From Sulfurihydrogenibium sp. YO3AOP1 (GTDB taxonomy: Bacteria > Aquificota > Aquificia > Aquificales > Hydrogenothermaceae), in NCBI RefSeq assembly GCF_000020325.1, contig NC_010730.1:124001-188000 (forward strand): a DNA stretch of 64,000 nt. The letters are read 5' to 3'. The notes beneath the pieces are model-generated. The model was given only the letters and a program-made list of their open reading frames with translations, was not told where the DNA came from and searched no databases. Positions 56,040 through 64,000 of the stretch are shown here, piece by piece; within the stretch, counting starts at the first letter, position 1, and each line of letters opens with the position of its first letter. The position numbers and the translations under genes were made by a program.

Positions 56040-57020
56040 ATGAAGACAGTATTACTTACAGGTGCAGCAGGTTTTATTGGTTGGAAAACTGCTGAATTTT
56101 TATTAAAAGAAGGATATAAAGTTATTGGCGTAGACAATTTAAACAACTATTACGATGTAAGATTAAAAGAATATAGAAAAAAAGACCTTGAAAAGTATGA
56201 GAATTTTAAATTTTATCCAGTTGATATTGAAAATCTTCAAGCTTTAGAAATTCTTTTTAATGACTACAAATTTGATGTAGTAATTAACTTAGCAGCAAGG
56301 GCTGGCGTAAGATACAGTATGATAAACCCCTATGTTTATATGACAACAAACGCAAATGGTACATTAAATTTACTTGATTTGATGAAAAAGTACAGTGTTA
56401 AAAAGTTTGTTCTTGCTTCTACCTCTTCATTGTATGCCGGACAGCCAATGCCGTTTAAAGAAGACCTGCCTGTAAATACACCGATATCTCCTTATGCTGC
56501 ATCAAAAAAAGCTGCAGAAGTGATGGCATATACTTATCACTATCTTTATGGAATTGATGTATCAGTTGTAAGATATTTTACAGTTTATGGTCCAGCCGGC
56601 AGACCTGATATGAGTATTTTTAGATTTATAAAATGGATTGATGAAGGAAAACCAATTATTTTATACGGTGATGGTTCTCAATCAAGAGATTTTACATACG
56701 TTGATGATATTGCAAGAGGCACTATTTTAGCAACTAAAGAGCTTGGTTATGAGATTATAAATCTTGGTGGTGGTAAAAATCCTATAAGTTTAAAAAGAGT
56801 TATTGAAACCATCGAAGCACATCTTGGTAAAAAGGCTGTTATTGATTATAGACCTTTTCATAAAGCAGATTTAAAAGAAACTTGGGCTGATATTACAAAA
56901 GCTAAAAATCTTCTTGGCTGGGAGCCAAAGGTAAGCTTTGAAGAGGGTATTAAAAAGACTGTTGATTGGTATTTAGAAAATAGAGATTGGCTTAAAGATG
57001 TGGAAGTTGGAAATGAGTGA
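56040..57020 (+). CDS. NAD-dependent sugar epimerase (UDP-glucuronate 4-epimerase-like)
   Basis: The 326-residue extended SDR protein has the NAD motif GAAGFIGWKTAEFLL, the GVDNLNNYYDVRLKEYR loop typical of UDP-glucuronate 4-epimerases, catalytic YAASKKAAE (YxxxK), and RYFTVYGPAGRPDM. It probably supplies an activated uronic acid or hexose for surface polysaccharide. It is a single gene, divergent from pyrD. Substrate is inferred from motif likeness. Confidence 0.88.
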   Translation: MKTVLLTGAAGFIGWKTAEFLLKEGYKVIGVDNLNNYYDVRLKEYRKKDLEKYENFKFYPVDIENLQALEILFNDYKFDVVINLAARAGVRYSMINPYVYMTTNANGTLNLLDLMKKYSVKKFVLASTSSLYAGQPMPFKEDLPVNTPISPYAASKKAAEVMAYTYHYLYGIDVSVVRYFTVYGPAGRPDMSIFRFIKWIDEGKPIILYGDGSQSRDFTYVDDIARGTILATKELGYEIINLGGGKNPISLKRVIETIEAHLGKKAVIDYRPFHKADLKETWADITKAKNLLGWEPKVSFEEGIKKTVDWYLENRDWLKDVEVGNE

Positions 57021-57446
57021 AGCTAAGTGTACTTCAAAATTTTATTGTAGTTAAAAATGAGATAAACTTTGTCTGCAATCATATGTTTTAAAATAAAGAG
57101 ATTCTTCACTTCGTTCAGAATGACAAAAAGGTTTTTCACTTCTTAAATTTTTATAAAGATTTCTAATCTTCCGTCCAGGATATAGAGTGTTGCAAAAATC
57201 TATAAACTCTTCCTAAAATTTCGCAATACTATTTACGTTCGACTTGAGATGTGAGACGTTTATCCTGTTTCAATTCCTCATAAGTAGGCTACAAACCTTA
57301 AAAATTTTTCTTATTCAATTGCCAAGGTTAACTTTGCAAATCAACTATAAGAACATTACATTGCATTTATGATCTTGTAGAAAATCCAGAGGATCGACAC
57401 TTTCTTTTCTAACCAATAACAAGAGTTTATCATCTATTCCCTTGCT
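57021..57446. repeat. Gene-free gap with repeat fragments
   Basis: Bases about 57095-57180 hold GAGATTCTTCACTTCGTTCA, CAGAATGAC and TTTTTATAAAGATTTCTAATC, which are parts of the dispersed repeat. The rest is AT-rich and I see no gene or RNA in it. Confidence 0.5.
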
Positions 57447-58739
57447 TTAATGCTCCACAATTTCCCTTCTTATCTTAGCACCGATGTTGATTAATTTATC
57501 ATCTATATGTTCATAACCTCTGTCTAAATGATAGATGCTAAATATTTTTGTTTCTCCTTCTGCTATCAAGCCAGCGATTACCATTGCAGCACTTGCTCTT
57601 AAATCTGTTGCTTTTACTTCTGCTCCTGTAAATTTCTTAACAGGTCTAATAATGGCAGTTTTTCCTTTTATCTCAATATCTGCTCCAAGTCTGTTTAACT
57701 CTGGAACATGCATAAATCTATTTTCAAAAATATTTTCTGTAATCTCAGATATTCCATCAGCAAAACAAAGTAGAGTCATAAACTGAGCTTGAAGGTCTGT
57801 TGGAAATAGTGGATATTCTTTTGTCTCTATATTTACAGGTTTTAATTTTTCTTCTCTTTTAATTAAAACTTCGTTATCTGAAAGCTTTACAATGTGTATG
57901 CCGATTTTATTTGAAATTTCTTCCACGTACTCTAAATATTGACTTGGATAGTTTTTGATTATTATTTTTCCATCTGTCAGTGCAGCTAATACTAAAAAAG
58001 TTCCGGCTTCAATTCTATCCGGAATTACTTTATGATAGGTTCCGTGAAGTTCTTTTACGCCGTTTATAACAATTCTATTAGTCCCTTCACCTGCAATATC
58101 TGCTCCCATTTTTTTAAGCATAACGGCAAGATCTACAACCTCCGGCTCTAATGCTGCGTTTTCTATAATTGTCTGACCTTCTGCTAAAGATGCAGCCATT
58201 AAAATATTTTCTGTTCCTGTAACTGTGATTTTGTCAAAGAAAATATGAGCTCCCTTTAAGCCTTTTGGTGCATAGGCTTTTATATACCCATGCTCTATTT
58301 TTATCTGGGCTCCCATTTTTTCTAATGCTTTTAGATGTAAATCAACCGGTCTTGCTCCGATAGAACATCCACCGGGCAAAGCAACTTCTGCATAGCCAAA
58401 CCTTGCAAGCATTGGACCCAGTACAAGGATAGATGCCCTCATCTTATTTACTAAATCGTATGGGGCGGTGTAAGATTTTGGATTAGTAAGTTTAAAACTG
58501 TATGTTTTATCTTTTATGTGATTTATTTCTGTTCCTAATTCTTGTAAAAGCTTTTTCATTGTATCTATATCTAAAAGGTCTGGAAGGTTTTCTATTATTA
58601 CTTCATCAGATGTTAGGATGGTTGCAGCCATGTTAGGAAGTGCGGCATTTTTAGCTCCAGAAACTTCTAATACACCCTCTAGTTTATTTCCACCTTCTAT
58701 AATTAATGCTTCCTTCAACTTAACATCTTCCTTTAACAT
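57447..58739 (-). CDS. murA: UDP-N-acetylglucosamine 1-carboxyvinyltransferase
   Basis: The 430-residue EPSP-synthase-fold enzyme has the opening GGNKLEGVLEVSGAKNAALP, the active-site loop PGGCSIGARPVDLH with C125 (the fosfomycin target), and a closing RASAAMVIAGLIAEGET. It makes the first committed step of peptidoglycan synthesis. GGAGAAAG precedes the ATG. A repeat copy separates it from prmC. Confidence 0.97.
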   Translation of the reverse strand: MLKEDVKLKEALIIEGGNKLEGVLEVSGAKNAALPNMAATILTSDEVIIENLPDLLDIDTMKKLLQELGTEINHIKDKTYSFKLTNPKSYTAPYDLVNKMRASILVLGPMLARFGYAEVALPGGCSIGARPVDLHLKALEKMGAQIKIEHGYIKAYAPKGLKGAHIFFDKITVTGTENILMAASLAEGQTIIENAALEPEVVDLAVMLKKMGADIAGEGTNRIVINGVKELHGTYHKVIPDRIEAGTFLVLAALTDGKIIIKNYPSQYLEYVEEISNKIGIHIVKLSDNEVLIKREEKLKPVNIETKEYPLFPTDLQAQFMTLLCFADGISEITENIFENRFMHVPELNRLGADIEIKGKTAIIRPVKKFTGAEVKATDLRASAAMVIAGLIAEGETKIFSIYHLDRGYEHIDDKLINIGAKIRREIVEH

Positions 58740-58799
58740 GATCTTTCTCCTTTATTTTAGCAGGTTTTTTTATCATCTATCTAAATTTTTAATCGATAG

Positions 58800-58910
58800 T
58801 GCCATAAAATTTTTACTAAGTGGGCAATTCATGAATTGCCTCTACTCACTTTCTTGCTTTTTAAAATAGGTGATCCTTCAGACTAAAGTCCTCAACATGA
58901 AATGATGAAG
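58800..58910 (-). repeat. Dispersed intergenic repeat copy
   Basis: Read on the minus strand it has GAGGACTTTAGTCTGAAGGA, then AAGAAAGTGAGTAGAGGCAA and TTCATGAATTGCCCA, the same order as at 62685-62760. It fills the gap between prmC and murA. Confidence 0.75.
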
Positions 58911-58944
58911 TTAAACTTACAAAAATTTTAAAACAGCCTCGTTT

Positions 58945-59820
58945 TTAATCTCCTATTCTTTTAAACCTCTTACTTGCAATGATAACTCTATCAATTCCAG
59001 CCAAATCTTTATAGATTTCTATATTTTTATATCCGTTATCTTCTAAAATCAGCTTTACCTTTTCAGCTTGACCTATTCCAACTTCAAAAGCAAAAAAACC
59101 ATCTTCTTTTAGAAAATCTTTTAAAGAATTCACTATCTTTTCGTAAAATTCTGTTCCTTCTTTACCAGAAATTAAAGCTTCTTTTGGCTCTTTTTTTACT
59201 TCTTTTTGAAGTTTTTGATAATCTTCTTCTTTTATGTATGGTGGATTAGAAACTACAAAATCAAGCTTTGGAAGGTTTAAAGAATTCATTTTTCCATTCA
59301 TAATATTAAACTTAAAAAGTTTTAACCTGTCTAAAACTTCATGAATTTTAGCGCTTTTTTCTGTAATTTCTAAAGCTTTTTCTGAAATATCAATTCCTAT
59401 GATTTTCAAGTTTTTTATATTTTTTAATAAACTAACAGAAATACAGCCACTACCAACGCCAACTTCTAAGCCGATTAATTCTCCCTTAGCGTTTTGCAAC
59501 TTTTCAATAACTTTCTCTACTAAAATCTCTGTCTCCGGTCTTGGGATTAAGACACCTTCTTCTATGTAAAAATCAAGTCCAAAGAATTCTTTGTTTTTTG
59601 TAAGGTATGCCATAGGATAGCCTGAAGCTCTTTTTTCAGATAAAACTACTAATTTTTTTGCATCTTCTTCCGATATCTCTAAATCCGGATATGAAATAAT
59701 GTGATGTTTTGGAAGGTTGAGAATTTTAGAAATCAGTATTAAAGCTTCATTCGCCGGATTTTCTATTTTTGATTCTTTAAAGATTTCTGTTATTTTGCTA
59801 AACAGCTCTTTTAAATTCAT
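58945..59820 (-). CDS. prmC: Release factor glutamine methyltransferase
   Basis: The 291-residue protein has an N-terminal helical domain, SAM-binding GLEVGVGSGCISVSLLK, and the N-methyltransferase motif VVSNPPYIKEEDY. It methylates the GGQ glutamine of release factors. The ATG at 59820 overlaps the upstream stop as ATGA and is preferred to the frame start at 59841. It is last in the ruvB-sfsA-UPF0126-prmC run. Confidence 0.94.
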   Translation of the reverse strand: MNLKELFSKITEIFKESKIENPANEALILISKILNLPKHHIISYPDLEISEEDAKKLVVLSEKRASGYPMAYLTKNKEFFGLDFYIEEGVLIPRPETEILVEKVIEKLQNAKGELIGLEVGVGSGCISVSLLKNIKNLKIIGIDISEKALEITEKSAKIHEVLDRLKLFKFNIMNGKMNSLNLPKLDFVVSNPPYIKEEDYQKLQKEVKKEPKEALISGKEGTEFYEKIVNSLKDFLKEDGFFAFEVGIGQAEKVKLILEDNGYKNIEIYKDLAGIDRVIIASKRFKRIGD

Positions 59821-60437
59821 TGAAATTTTGGAAGCTTCCAATCATAGAGAATAGCTACGATTCTAAACATCAAAACAAGTAAACTACAAACGATAGATGC
59901 TACTGTTAAATCGGATGTTAAAACCATAGATATGTAAAATCCAATTGATCCTATTATGCTACAACTTGCATAAAAATCATCCCTCAGTACAGATGGAACT
60001 TTTCCAAGAAGTAAATCACTAATTACGCCACCACCTACACCTGTAAGTGTAGCAAGAATAATAATTCCAAAAAAAGACACATCAGCATTGTATGCAATGA
60101 TTGCTCCTGTAGTAGTAAAAGCTGACAGACCAATTGCATCAGGAATTAAAATGTAGTATTTGTTTGATATATCACCTTTAACAACTTTATACATCACAAC
60201 AGCAACCCAAACGCCAAAGAGTGCAACGCTCATATCTGTGATAGATTTTAAAGCATTTGGAATTGTATTTATAAGTAAATCTCTCGTAATCCCACCACCA
60301 AGTGCAGTCATAACTCCTAAAACAGTAATTCCAAGCAGGTCTAAACCTTCTTTTATTGCCTTCAAAGAACCGGTTACAGCAAAGGCTACAAGTCCTATAA
60401 TGTTCATTATAAAGAAAATTTCTTTTGCAAACTCCAT
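59817..60437 (-). CDS. UPF0126/TRIC-family membrane protein (YicG-like)
   Basis: The 206-residue protein has about seven helices in two similar halves. Each half carries the glycine motif: AVTGSLKAIKEGLDLLG with ALGGGITRDLL, and ATLTGVGGGVISDLLLGKVP. This is the bacterial TRIC-type cation channel/UPF0126 group; family members tested are K+ or monovalent-cation channels. Its start overlaps sfsA by 31 bases and its stop overlaps prmC. Confidence 0.9.
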   Translation of the reverse strand: MEFAKEIFFIMNIIGLVAFAVTGSLKAIKEGLDLLGITVLGVMTALGGGITRDLLINTIPNALKSITDMSVALFGVWVAVVMYKVVKGDISNKYYILIPDAIGLSAFTTTGAIIAYNADVSFFGIIILATLTGVGGGVISDLLLGKVPSVLRDDFYASCSIIGSIGFYISMVLTSDLTVASIVCSLLVLMFRIVAILYDWKLPKFQ

Positions 60438-61126
60438 ATTTCCTCGCTCAGGTTTAAGCTACCATTTAACACAATGTTAAATTCCCCATCAAACCTTACT
60501 TTATAGCCTAAAAATTTTACTCCAACTTCTAACGCTTTTAAAAAGTATTTACTAAACTCTCTATCTGTTTCATAATTTGGCAGAAATTCTTCACAATCTC
60601 TAAATGCAATTATCATAATACCTGCTTCATAACCTTTATTTTTTAATTCTATCAGATGTTTTATATGTTTTGCTCCTCTTAATGTTGGTGCATCAGGAAA
60701 TAGACAAAGTTTTCCTTTTCTTAGATTACAGCCTTTGACTTCTATATAAAAATTGTCATCAATGAGAAAATCTATTCTACTGTCTTGATACAAAACCTCT
60801 TTTTTTATCTTTTTAGGTTTAAAGCCAAGATATCCTCTTTCTATAATTTTTTCCGCTATTTTAGAATGGAAAGAAGTATTTAGTAGAATGTAGCCCTCTT
60901 CCATCTTTGCAGAAATTAGCTTGTAATTTGTTTTATTTTCAGCTTTATTTTTTATGACTAAAATCTCTCTTCCTTTTGTAAGGATTTCTTTTAGCCTTCC
61001 TGTATCTGCAATATGACATTTTGTAATATTTCCATCAATTTCAATCAGTCCAACAAATCTATTTAATCTCTCTATAAACTTAGCTTTTCTTAAAGATGGA
61101 AACTCTGATTTATCAAGTATTTTCAT
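60407..61126 (-). CDS. sfsA: SfsA family protein (sugar fermentation stimulation protein A homologue)
   Basis: The 239-residue protein has an N-terminal OB-like part with RFVGLIEIDGNITKCHIADTGRLKEI and a PD-(D/E)XK-like core with SRIDFLIDD, YIEVKGCNL and FPDAPTLRGAKHI. These motifs are diagnostic for SfsA, a possible nucleic-acid-binding protein of unsettled role. It overlaps ruvB upstream by 14 bases. Confidence 0.94.
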   Translation of the reverse strand: MKILDKSEFPSLRKAKFIERLNRFVGLIEIDGNITKCHIADTGRLKEILTKGREILVIKNKAENKTNYKLISAKMEEGYILLNTSFHSKIAEKIIERGYLGFKPKKIKKEVLYQDSRIDFLIDDNFYIEVKGCNLRKGKLCLFPDAPTLRGAKHIKHLIELKNKGYEAGIMIIAFRDCEEFLPNYETDREFSKYFLKALEVGVKFLGYKVRFDGEFNIVLNGSLNLSEEIWSLQKKFSL

Positions 61127-62087
61127 AATTTTCTAAATACTCAACCGCCGTAGGTAATGCAACTCTTCCTTTTGCCGTTCTTTTTATAAATCCAAGCTTA
61201 AGAAGATAGGGCTCAATTACTTCTTCTATCGTTCTTTTGTCTTCTGATATTGCAAAAGATATTGTGTTTAAGCCAACAGGACCACCGTTAAACTGATAAA
61301 CCAAAGATTTTAGATATTTTAAAGACAGTCCATCTATTCCATCTTTACCGATAGATAAAAATCTCAGTGCGTCAAAGGCTGTTTCTCTATCTATAACATC
61401 TTTTTTGTGAATAACAGCATAATCATAAACTCTTTTTAAAAGTTTGTTTGCAATCCTTGGAGTTCCTTTTGAGTGTTTGGCAATCTCTAAAGCACCTTCC
61501 TCTGTAATGTTTATGTTTAAAATTTTAGCAGACCTTAAAATAATCTCTTTTAAAGACTGCTGATCATAAAAATCAAGATTTAAAATTATTCCGAAACGAG
61601 AGATTAAAGGTGTTGATAACATGCCTATTCTTGTAGTAGCTCCAATCAGTGTAAATTTATTAATATCTAATCTTATAGCTTTGGCAGACCTTGCCTTCCT
61701 GTTAGACCCACCACCAACTATAACATCCACTTTAAAATCTTCCATTGCAGAGTATAAAATTTCTTCCAATGTTGGAGTTAGTCTGTGAATTTCATCAATA
61801 AATAAAATATCTCCTTCTTTTAAAGAAGTAAGTAGTCCTATAAGGTCTCCCTTTTTCTCTAAAACAGGTGCAGATGTTATTTTTATATTTGTCGCAAGTT
61901 CATTGGCTATGATTGTCGCAAGGGTTGTTTTACCAAGTCCGGGTGGTCCTGAAAGTATAGTATGGTCAAGAGTTTTTCCTTGAATTTTACATGCTTCTAT
62001 AAAAACTTTAAGCTGCTTCTTAACTTCTTCCTGTCCTATAAAATCATCAAGCTTGAGCGGTCTGATTGAATGTTTTTCTGATATCAT
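61113..62087 (-). CDS. ruvB: Holliday junction branch migration ATPase
   Basis: The 324-residue protein opens with RPLKLDDFIGQEEVKKQL. It has Walker A SGPPGLGKTTLA near 45-56, Walker B LFIDEIHRL, IGATTRIGMLS (sensor 1) and a C-terminal winged helix ending GRVALPTAVEYL. It drives branch migration with RuvA, which is not in the window. It is first in the four-gene run. Confidence 0.97.
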   Translation of the reverse strand: MISEKHSIRPLKLDDFIGQEEVKKQLKVFIEACKIQGKTLDHTILSGPPGLGKTTLATIIANELATNIKITSAPVLEKKGDLIGLLTSLKEGDILFIDEIHRLTPTLEEILYSAMEDFKVDVIVGGGSNRKARSAKAIRLDINKFTLIGATTRIGMLSTPLISRFGIILNLDFYDQQSLKEIILRSAKILNINITEEGALEIAKHSKGTPRIANKLLKRVYDYAVIHKKDVIDRETAFDALRFLSIGKDGIDGLSLKYLKSLVYQFNGGPVGLNTISFAISEDKRTIEEVIEPYLLKLGFIKRTAKGRVALPTAVEYLENYENT

Positions 62088-62117
62088 AATAGTATTATTT
62101 TACCATGAGGTTTTTTA

Positions 62118-62513
62118 ATGGCAAGGTATTATTTAGCCAAGACAGAGCCTGAAGAGTATTCATATGATATGTTAGAAAAGGAAGGTAAAACTGTTTGGAA
62201 TGGAGTAAAAAATCCGTTAGCTCAAAAGTTTATAAAACAGATGAAAAAAGGTGATTTGGTTTTTATCTATCATACAGGAAAAGAAAAAGCTATCGTTGGA
62301 ATTGGTAAAGTAGTGTCTGAGCCTTATCAAGACGAGAATGGTTTGTACGTTGTAGATATTCAGCCATACAAGAGATTGAATAAGAAATTAACTTTATCTG
62401 AGATTAAAAAAATGAAAGAGTTTCAAGATTTTTATCTTGTTAAAATGCCCCGTTTATCTGTAATGGAAGTTCCGGACGATTTGGCTAATTTGATTTTAAA
62501 GTTAACAGAGTAA
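62118..62513 (+). CDS. EVE-domain protein
   Basis: The 131-residue protein is one EVE domain. YYLAKTEPEEYSYDML, TVWNGVKNPLAQKFIKQMKKGD and VFIYHTGKEKAIVGIGKV are the expected pocket-forming elements of this PUA-like fold, which binds modified bases in DNA or RNA. Stand-alone EVE proteins are common and their ligand is usually unknown. It is divergent from ruvB by 30 bases. Confidence 0.92.
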   Translation: MARYYLAKTEPEEYSYDMLEKEGKTVWNGVKNPLAQKFIKQMKKGDLVFIYHTGKEKAIVGIGKVVSEPYQDENGLYVVDIQPYKRLNKKLTLSEIKKMKEFQDFYLVKMPRLSVMEVPDDLANLILKLTE

Positions 62514-62949
62514 GAAGTTAAGATTGATGAAAGATTTTTAATATTTTTGTAAAGATTTAAAACTTACTACATATCATGATGAGAAATTTAATAAAAGTAT
62601 AAGACTCTTTGCCGGCTTCAGAATGACGAATAAAGTTATCCTTACTCTAATGTTTATAATTCAACCTTTCGCTGTCATCCCGAGGACTTTAGTCCGAAGG
62701 ATCTCCTTTTTTAAAGAAGATGAGAAAGTGAGTAGAGGCAATTCATGAATTGCCCATACGGTGAATATGTGAGAGGTAAAAGGGAGGAGATTCTTCGCCA
62801 GCTTTAGAATAACGATCAAAATGTTAATCAATTTTTAGACTTAGTTAAAATTTGAAACATCTTCCCCGTCACACATATCTTTTCACTACTCACACATCTT
62901 CTTAATTCTGATAAAATTATCTATTAAAACAAAAAAACGGAGATAGGCG
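62514..62949. repeat. Dispersed intergenic repeat, most complete copy
   Basis: Bases about 62605-62830 read CCGGCTTCAGAATGACGAAT, AAAGTTATCCTTACTCTAAT, TGTCATCCCGAGGACTTTAG, TCCGAAGGATCTCC, GAGAAAGTGAGTAGAGGCAA, TTCATGAATTGCCCATACGG and GAGATTCTTCGCC in that order. It contains all blocks seen separately elsewhere. No gene is seen in this gap. Confidence 0.78.
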
Positions 62950-63810
62950 TTGGAGAAAAATAACTTTTTTGTCAAATCACATGGACTTGGTAATGATTAC
63001 ATCGTCTTGGACTCAGATAAAATAGATTTTAAGCTAACACAAGGTTTGATAAAAAAAATCTGCGATGTTCACTACGGGATAGGAAGCGATGGGATTTTAG
63101 TTAAATACGATTCAGATGTAGCGGATTTTAAGCTAAGGATTTTCAATCCGGATGGTAGCGAAGCAGAGAAAAGCGGAAACGGACTTAGAATTTTCTGTAA
63201 ATTTCTTTATGATTATGGCTATACAGACAACGAAGAGTTTACAGTTGAAACAAAAGGTGGTATTGTAAAAGCAAAAATAGAAGAAAAAAATAAATTTGGC
63301 AAGGCAAAAATTATAACCGTTGATATGGGAAAGGCTATTTTTAACGCAAAACAAATTCCAATCAATACAGACAAAGAAGAGTTTATATCAGAAAAAATCA
63401 CGGTTGGAGATAAAGAGTTTGAAGTTAACTGTGTATCTGTTGGAAATCCTCACTGTGTAATCATAAAAGAAAACCTTGATGAAGAAGAGATTAAAAAGTA
63501 TGGACCAATGATAGAAAATCATCCACTTTTTCCAAACAGGATAAACGTTCAGTTTGTTAAGCCTATAAGTAGAAATGAAGCACAGATTTTAATATGGGAA
63601 AGGGGGGCGGGATTTACTTATGCCTCGGGAAGTTCTTCGTGCGGGGTTGCATCTGTGCTTGTTAAAAAAGGTCTTGCAGATAGAGAAATTAAGATTAAAA
63701 TGATTGGTGGCGAGCTTAAAATTAGCATAGATGAAGATTGGAATATTAAAATGACCGGAGAAGTTCAAGAAATTTGCAGTGGCTACATCAGTAGAGAGTT
63801 TTTAGAATGA
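62950..63810 (+). CDS. dapF: Diaminopimelate epimerase homologue with Ser/Ser in place of catalytic Cys pair
   Basis: The 286-residue protein has the DapF two-lobed fold: KSHGLGNDYIVLDS, RIFNPDGSEAEKSGNGLRIF, VSVGNPHCVI and IWERGAGFTYASGSSSCGVAS. In known DapF the two catalytic cysteines stand in the CGNG and ACGTG loops; here both loops have serine (S75 and S226). It may be a divergent DapF or another amino acid racemase/epimerase. The start is a TTG preceded by GGAG. thpR overlaps its stop as ATGA. Confidence 0.8.
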   Translation: MEKNNFFVKSHGLGNDYIVLDSDKIDFKLTQGLIKKICDVHYGIGSDGILVKYDSDVADFKLRIFNPDGSEAEKSGNGLRIFCKFLYDYGYTDNEEFTVETKGGIVKAKIEEKNKFGKAKIITVDMGKAIFNAKQIPINTDKEEFISEKITVGDKEFEVNCVSVGNPHCVIIKENLDEEEIKKYGPMIENHPLFPNRINVQFVKPISRNEAQILIWERGAGFTYASGSSSCGVASVLVKKGLADREIKIKMIGGELKISIDEDWNIKMTGEVQEICSGYISREFLE

Positions 63811-64000
63811 AAAGAATTTTTATAGGCAGTTTTATTGATAGCAAAGGATTAAAAAAGCATTATACAGAGATTAAAAAAGATTTTTCGGGTGTTTTGACAG
63901 GTAGTTGGGTTAAACCTGAAAACTTTCACATAACTTATAAATTCTTAGGAAATGTAGAAGACGATAAGATAGAAGATATAAAAAATAATTTGTCTGAATG
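63807..64000 (+). CDS. thpR: RNA 2',3'-cyclic phosphodiesterase, N-terminal part only
   Basis: The open frame runs off the window after about 64 residues. RIFIGSFID and WVKPENFHITYKFLGNVED show the first HxT motif (HIT) of the 2H phosphoesterase family, as in ThpR/LigT. The ATG overlaps the dapF stop. The second HxT motif lies beyond the window. Confidence 0.8.
   Translation, partial: MKRIFIGSFIDSKGLKKHYTEIKKDFSGVLTGSWVKPENFHITYKFLGNVEDDKIEDIKNNLSE

Overview
The window is AT-rich, densely coding chromosomal DNA. The gene set points to a thermophilic, microaerophilic, Gram-negative member of the Aquificota, most like Hydrogenothermaceae such as Sulfurihydrogenibium. This is inferred from the combination of a BpsA-type branched-polyamine synthase beside spermidine synthase, a cbb3-type oxidase operon, a biotin-dependent pyruvate carboxylase B subunit, LpxB (outer membrane), and a normal RNase P RNA gene, which Aquifex aeolicus lacks. 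No rRNA, tRNA or CRISPR array was seen.

Layout. 1-2230: a P-type cation ATPase cut by the window edge. 2408-8181: a compact minus-strand operon trmD-hsp20-lon-argA-like-phosphatase-ccsA ending in an intrinsic terminator, with rnpB upstream of it (8342-8691). 8749-10097: an encapsulin shell gene with an OmpH/Skp gene behind it and no recognisable cargo gene. 10577-17599: a zinc-ribbon protein, a sodium/solute symporter, argH, a GGDEF diguanylate cyclase, cinA, a CcmI-like lipoprotein and two low-complexity secreted proteins. 17673-25082: a two-component pair, an MFS transporter, and a proton-type P-ATPase cut in two by an intact IS256-family element. 25383-34349: HerA ATPase, phosphoribosyltransferase, a haem lipoprotein, ferredoxin, pycB, lpxB, and a Cpx-like module (LTxxQ protein, regulator, kinase). 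34522-35789: an IS110-family element. 36159-47348: a three-domain acyl-ACP synthetase/acyltransferase, alaS, yajC, the nucleases Mrr and Rpn, aspS, rhodanese, ComF-like protein and a CDF metal exporter. 47384-49309: bpsA and speE. 49434-50711: an M16 peptidase lacking its zinc motif. 51164-54612: a cbb3 oxidase operon with its CcoP function split over two genes. 54720-62513: pyrD, an epimerase, murA, prmC, sfsA, ruvB and an EVE protein. 62950-64000: a dapF-like gene and the start of thpR.

The strongest observation is the IS110-family element at 34.5-35.8 kb. Its 5' non-coding region folds on paper into two stem-loops. Each has an internal loop whose two sides match, with the polarity expected of a bridge RNA, the left and right target flanks (first loop) and the two element ends (second loop), all sharing one AT core. 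The inferred target, TGTCATCCTGA, lies in a dispersed intergenic repeat that occurs about ten times in this window, so the element appears to be addressed to that repeat. Its transposase frame carries an amber codon. Other notable points are the exact reconstruction of the ATPase reading frame when the IS256 element and one 9-bp target duplicate are removed, a likely intragenic start inside rpn that would give a small RpnS-like protein, a DapF homologue with both catalytic cysteines replaced by serine, the split CcoP, and an encapsulin without adjacent cargo.

Many genes form tight co-directional runs with ATGA or longer overlaps. Five plus-strand starts (encapsulin, herA, pycB, alaS, aspS) follow a TGnTATAAT extended -10. 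Gaps over 300 bases are mostly filled by copies of the dispersed repeat.
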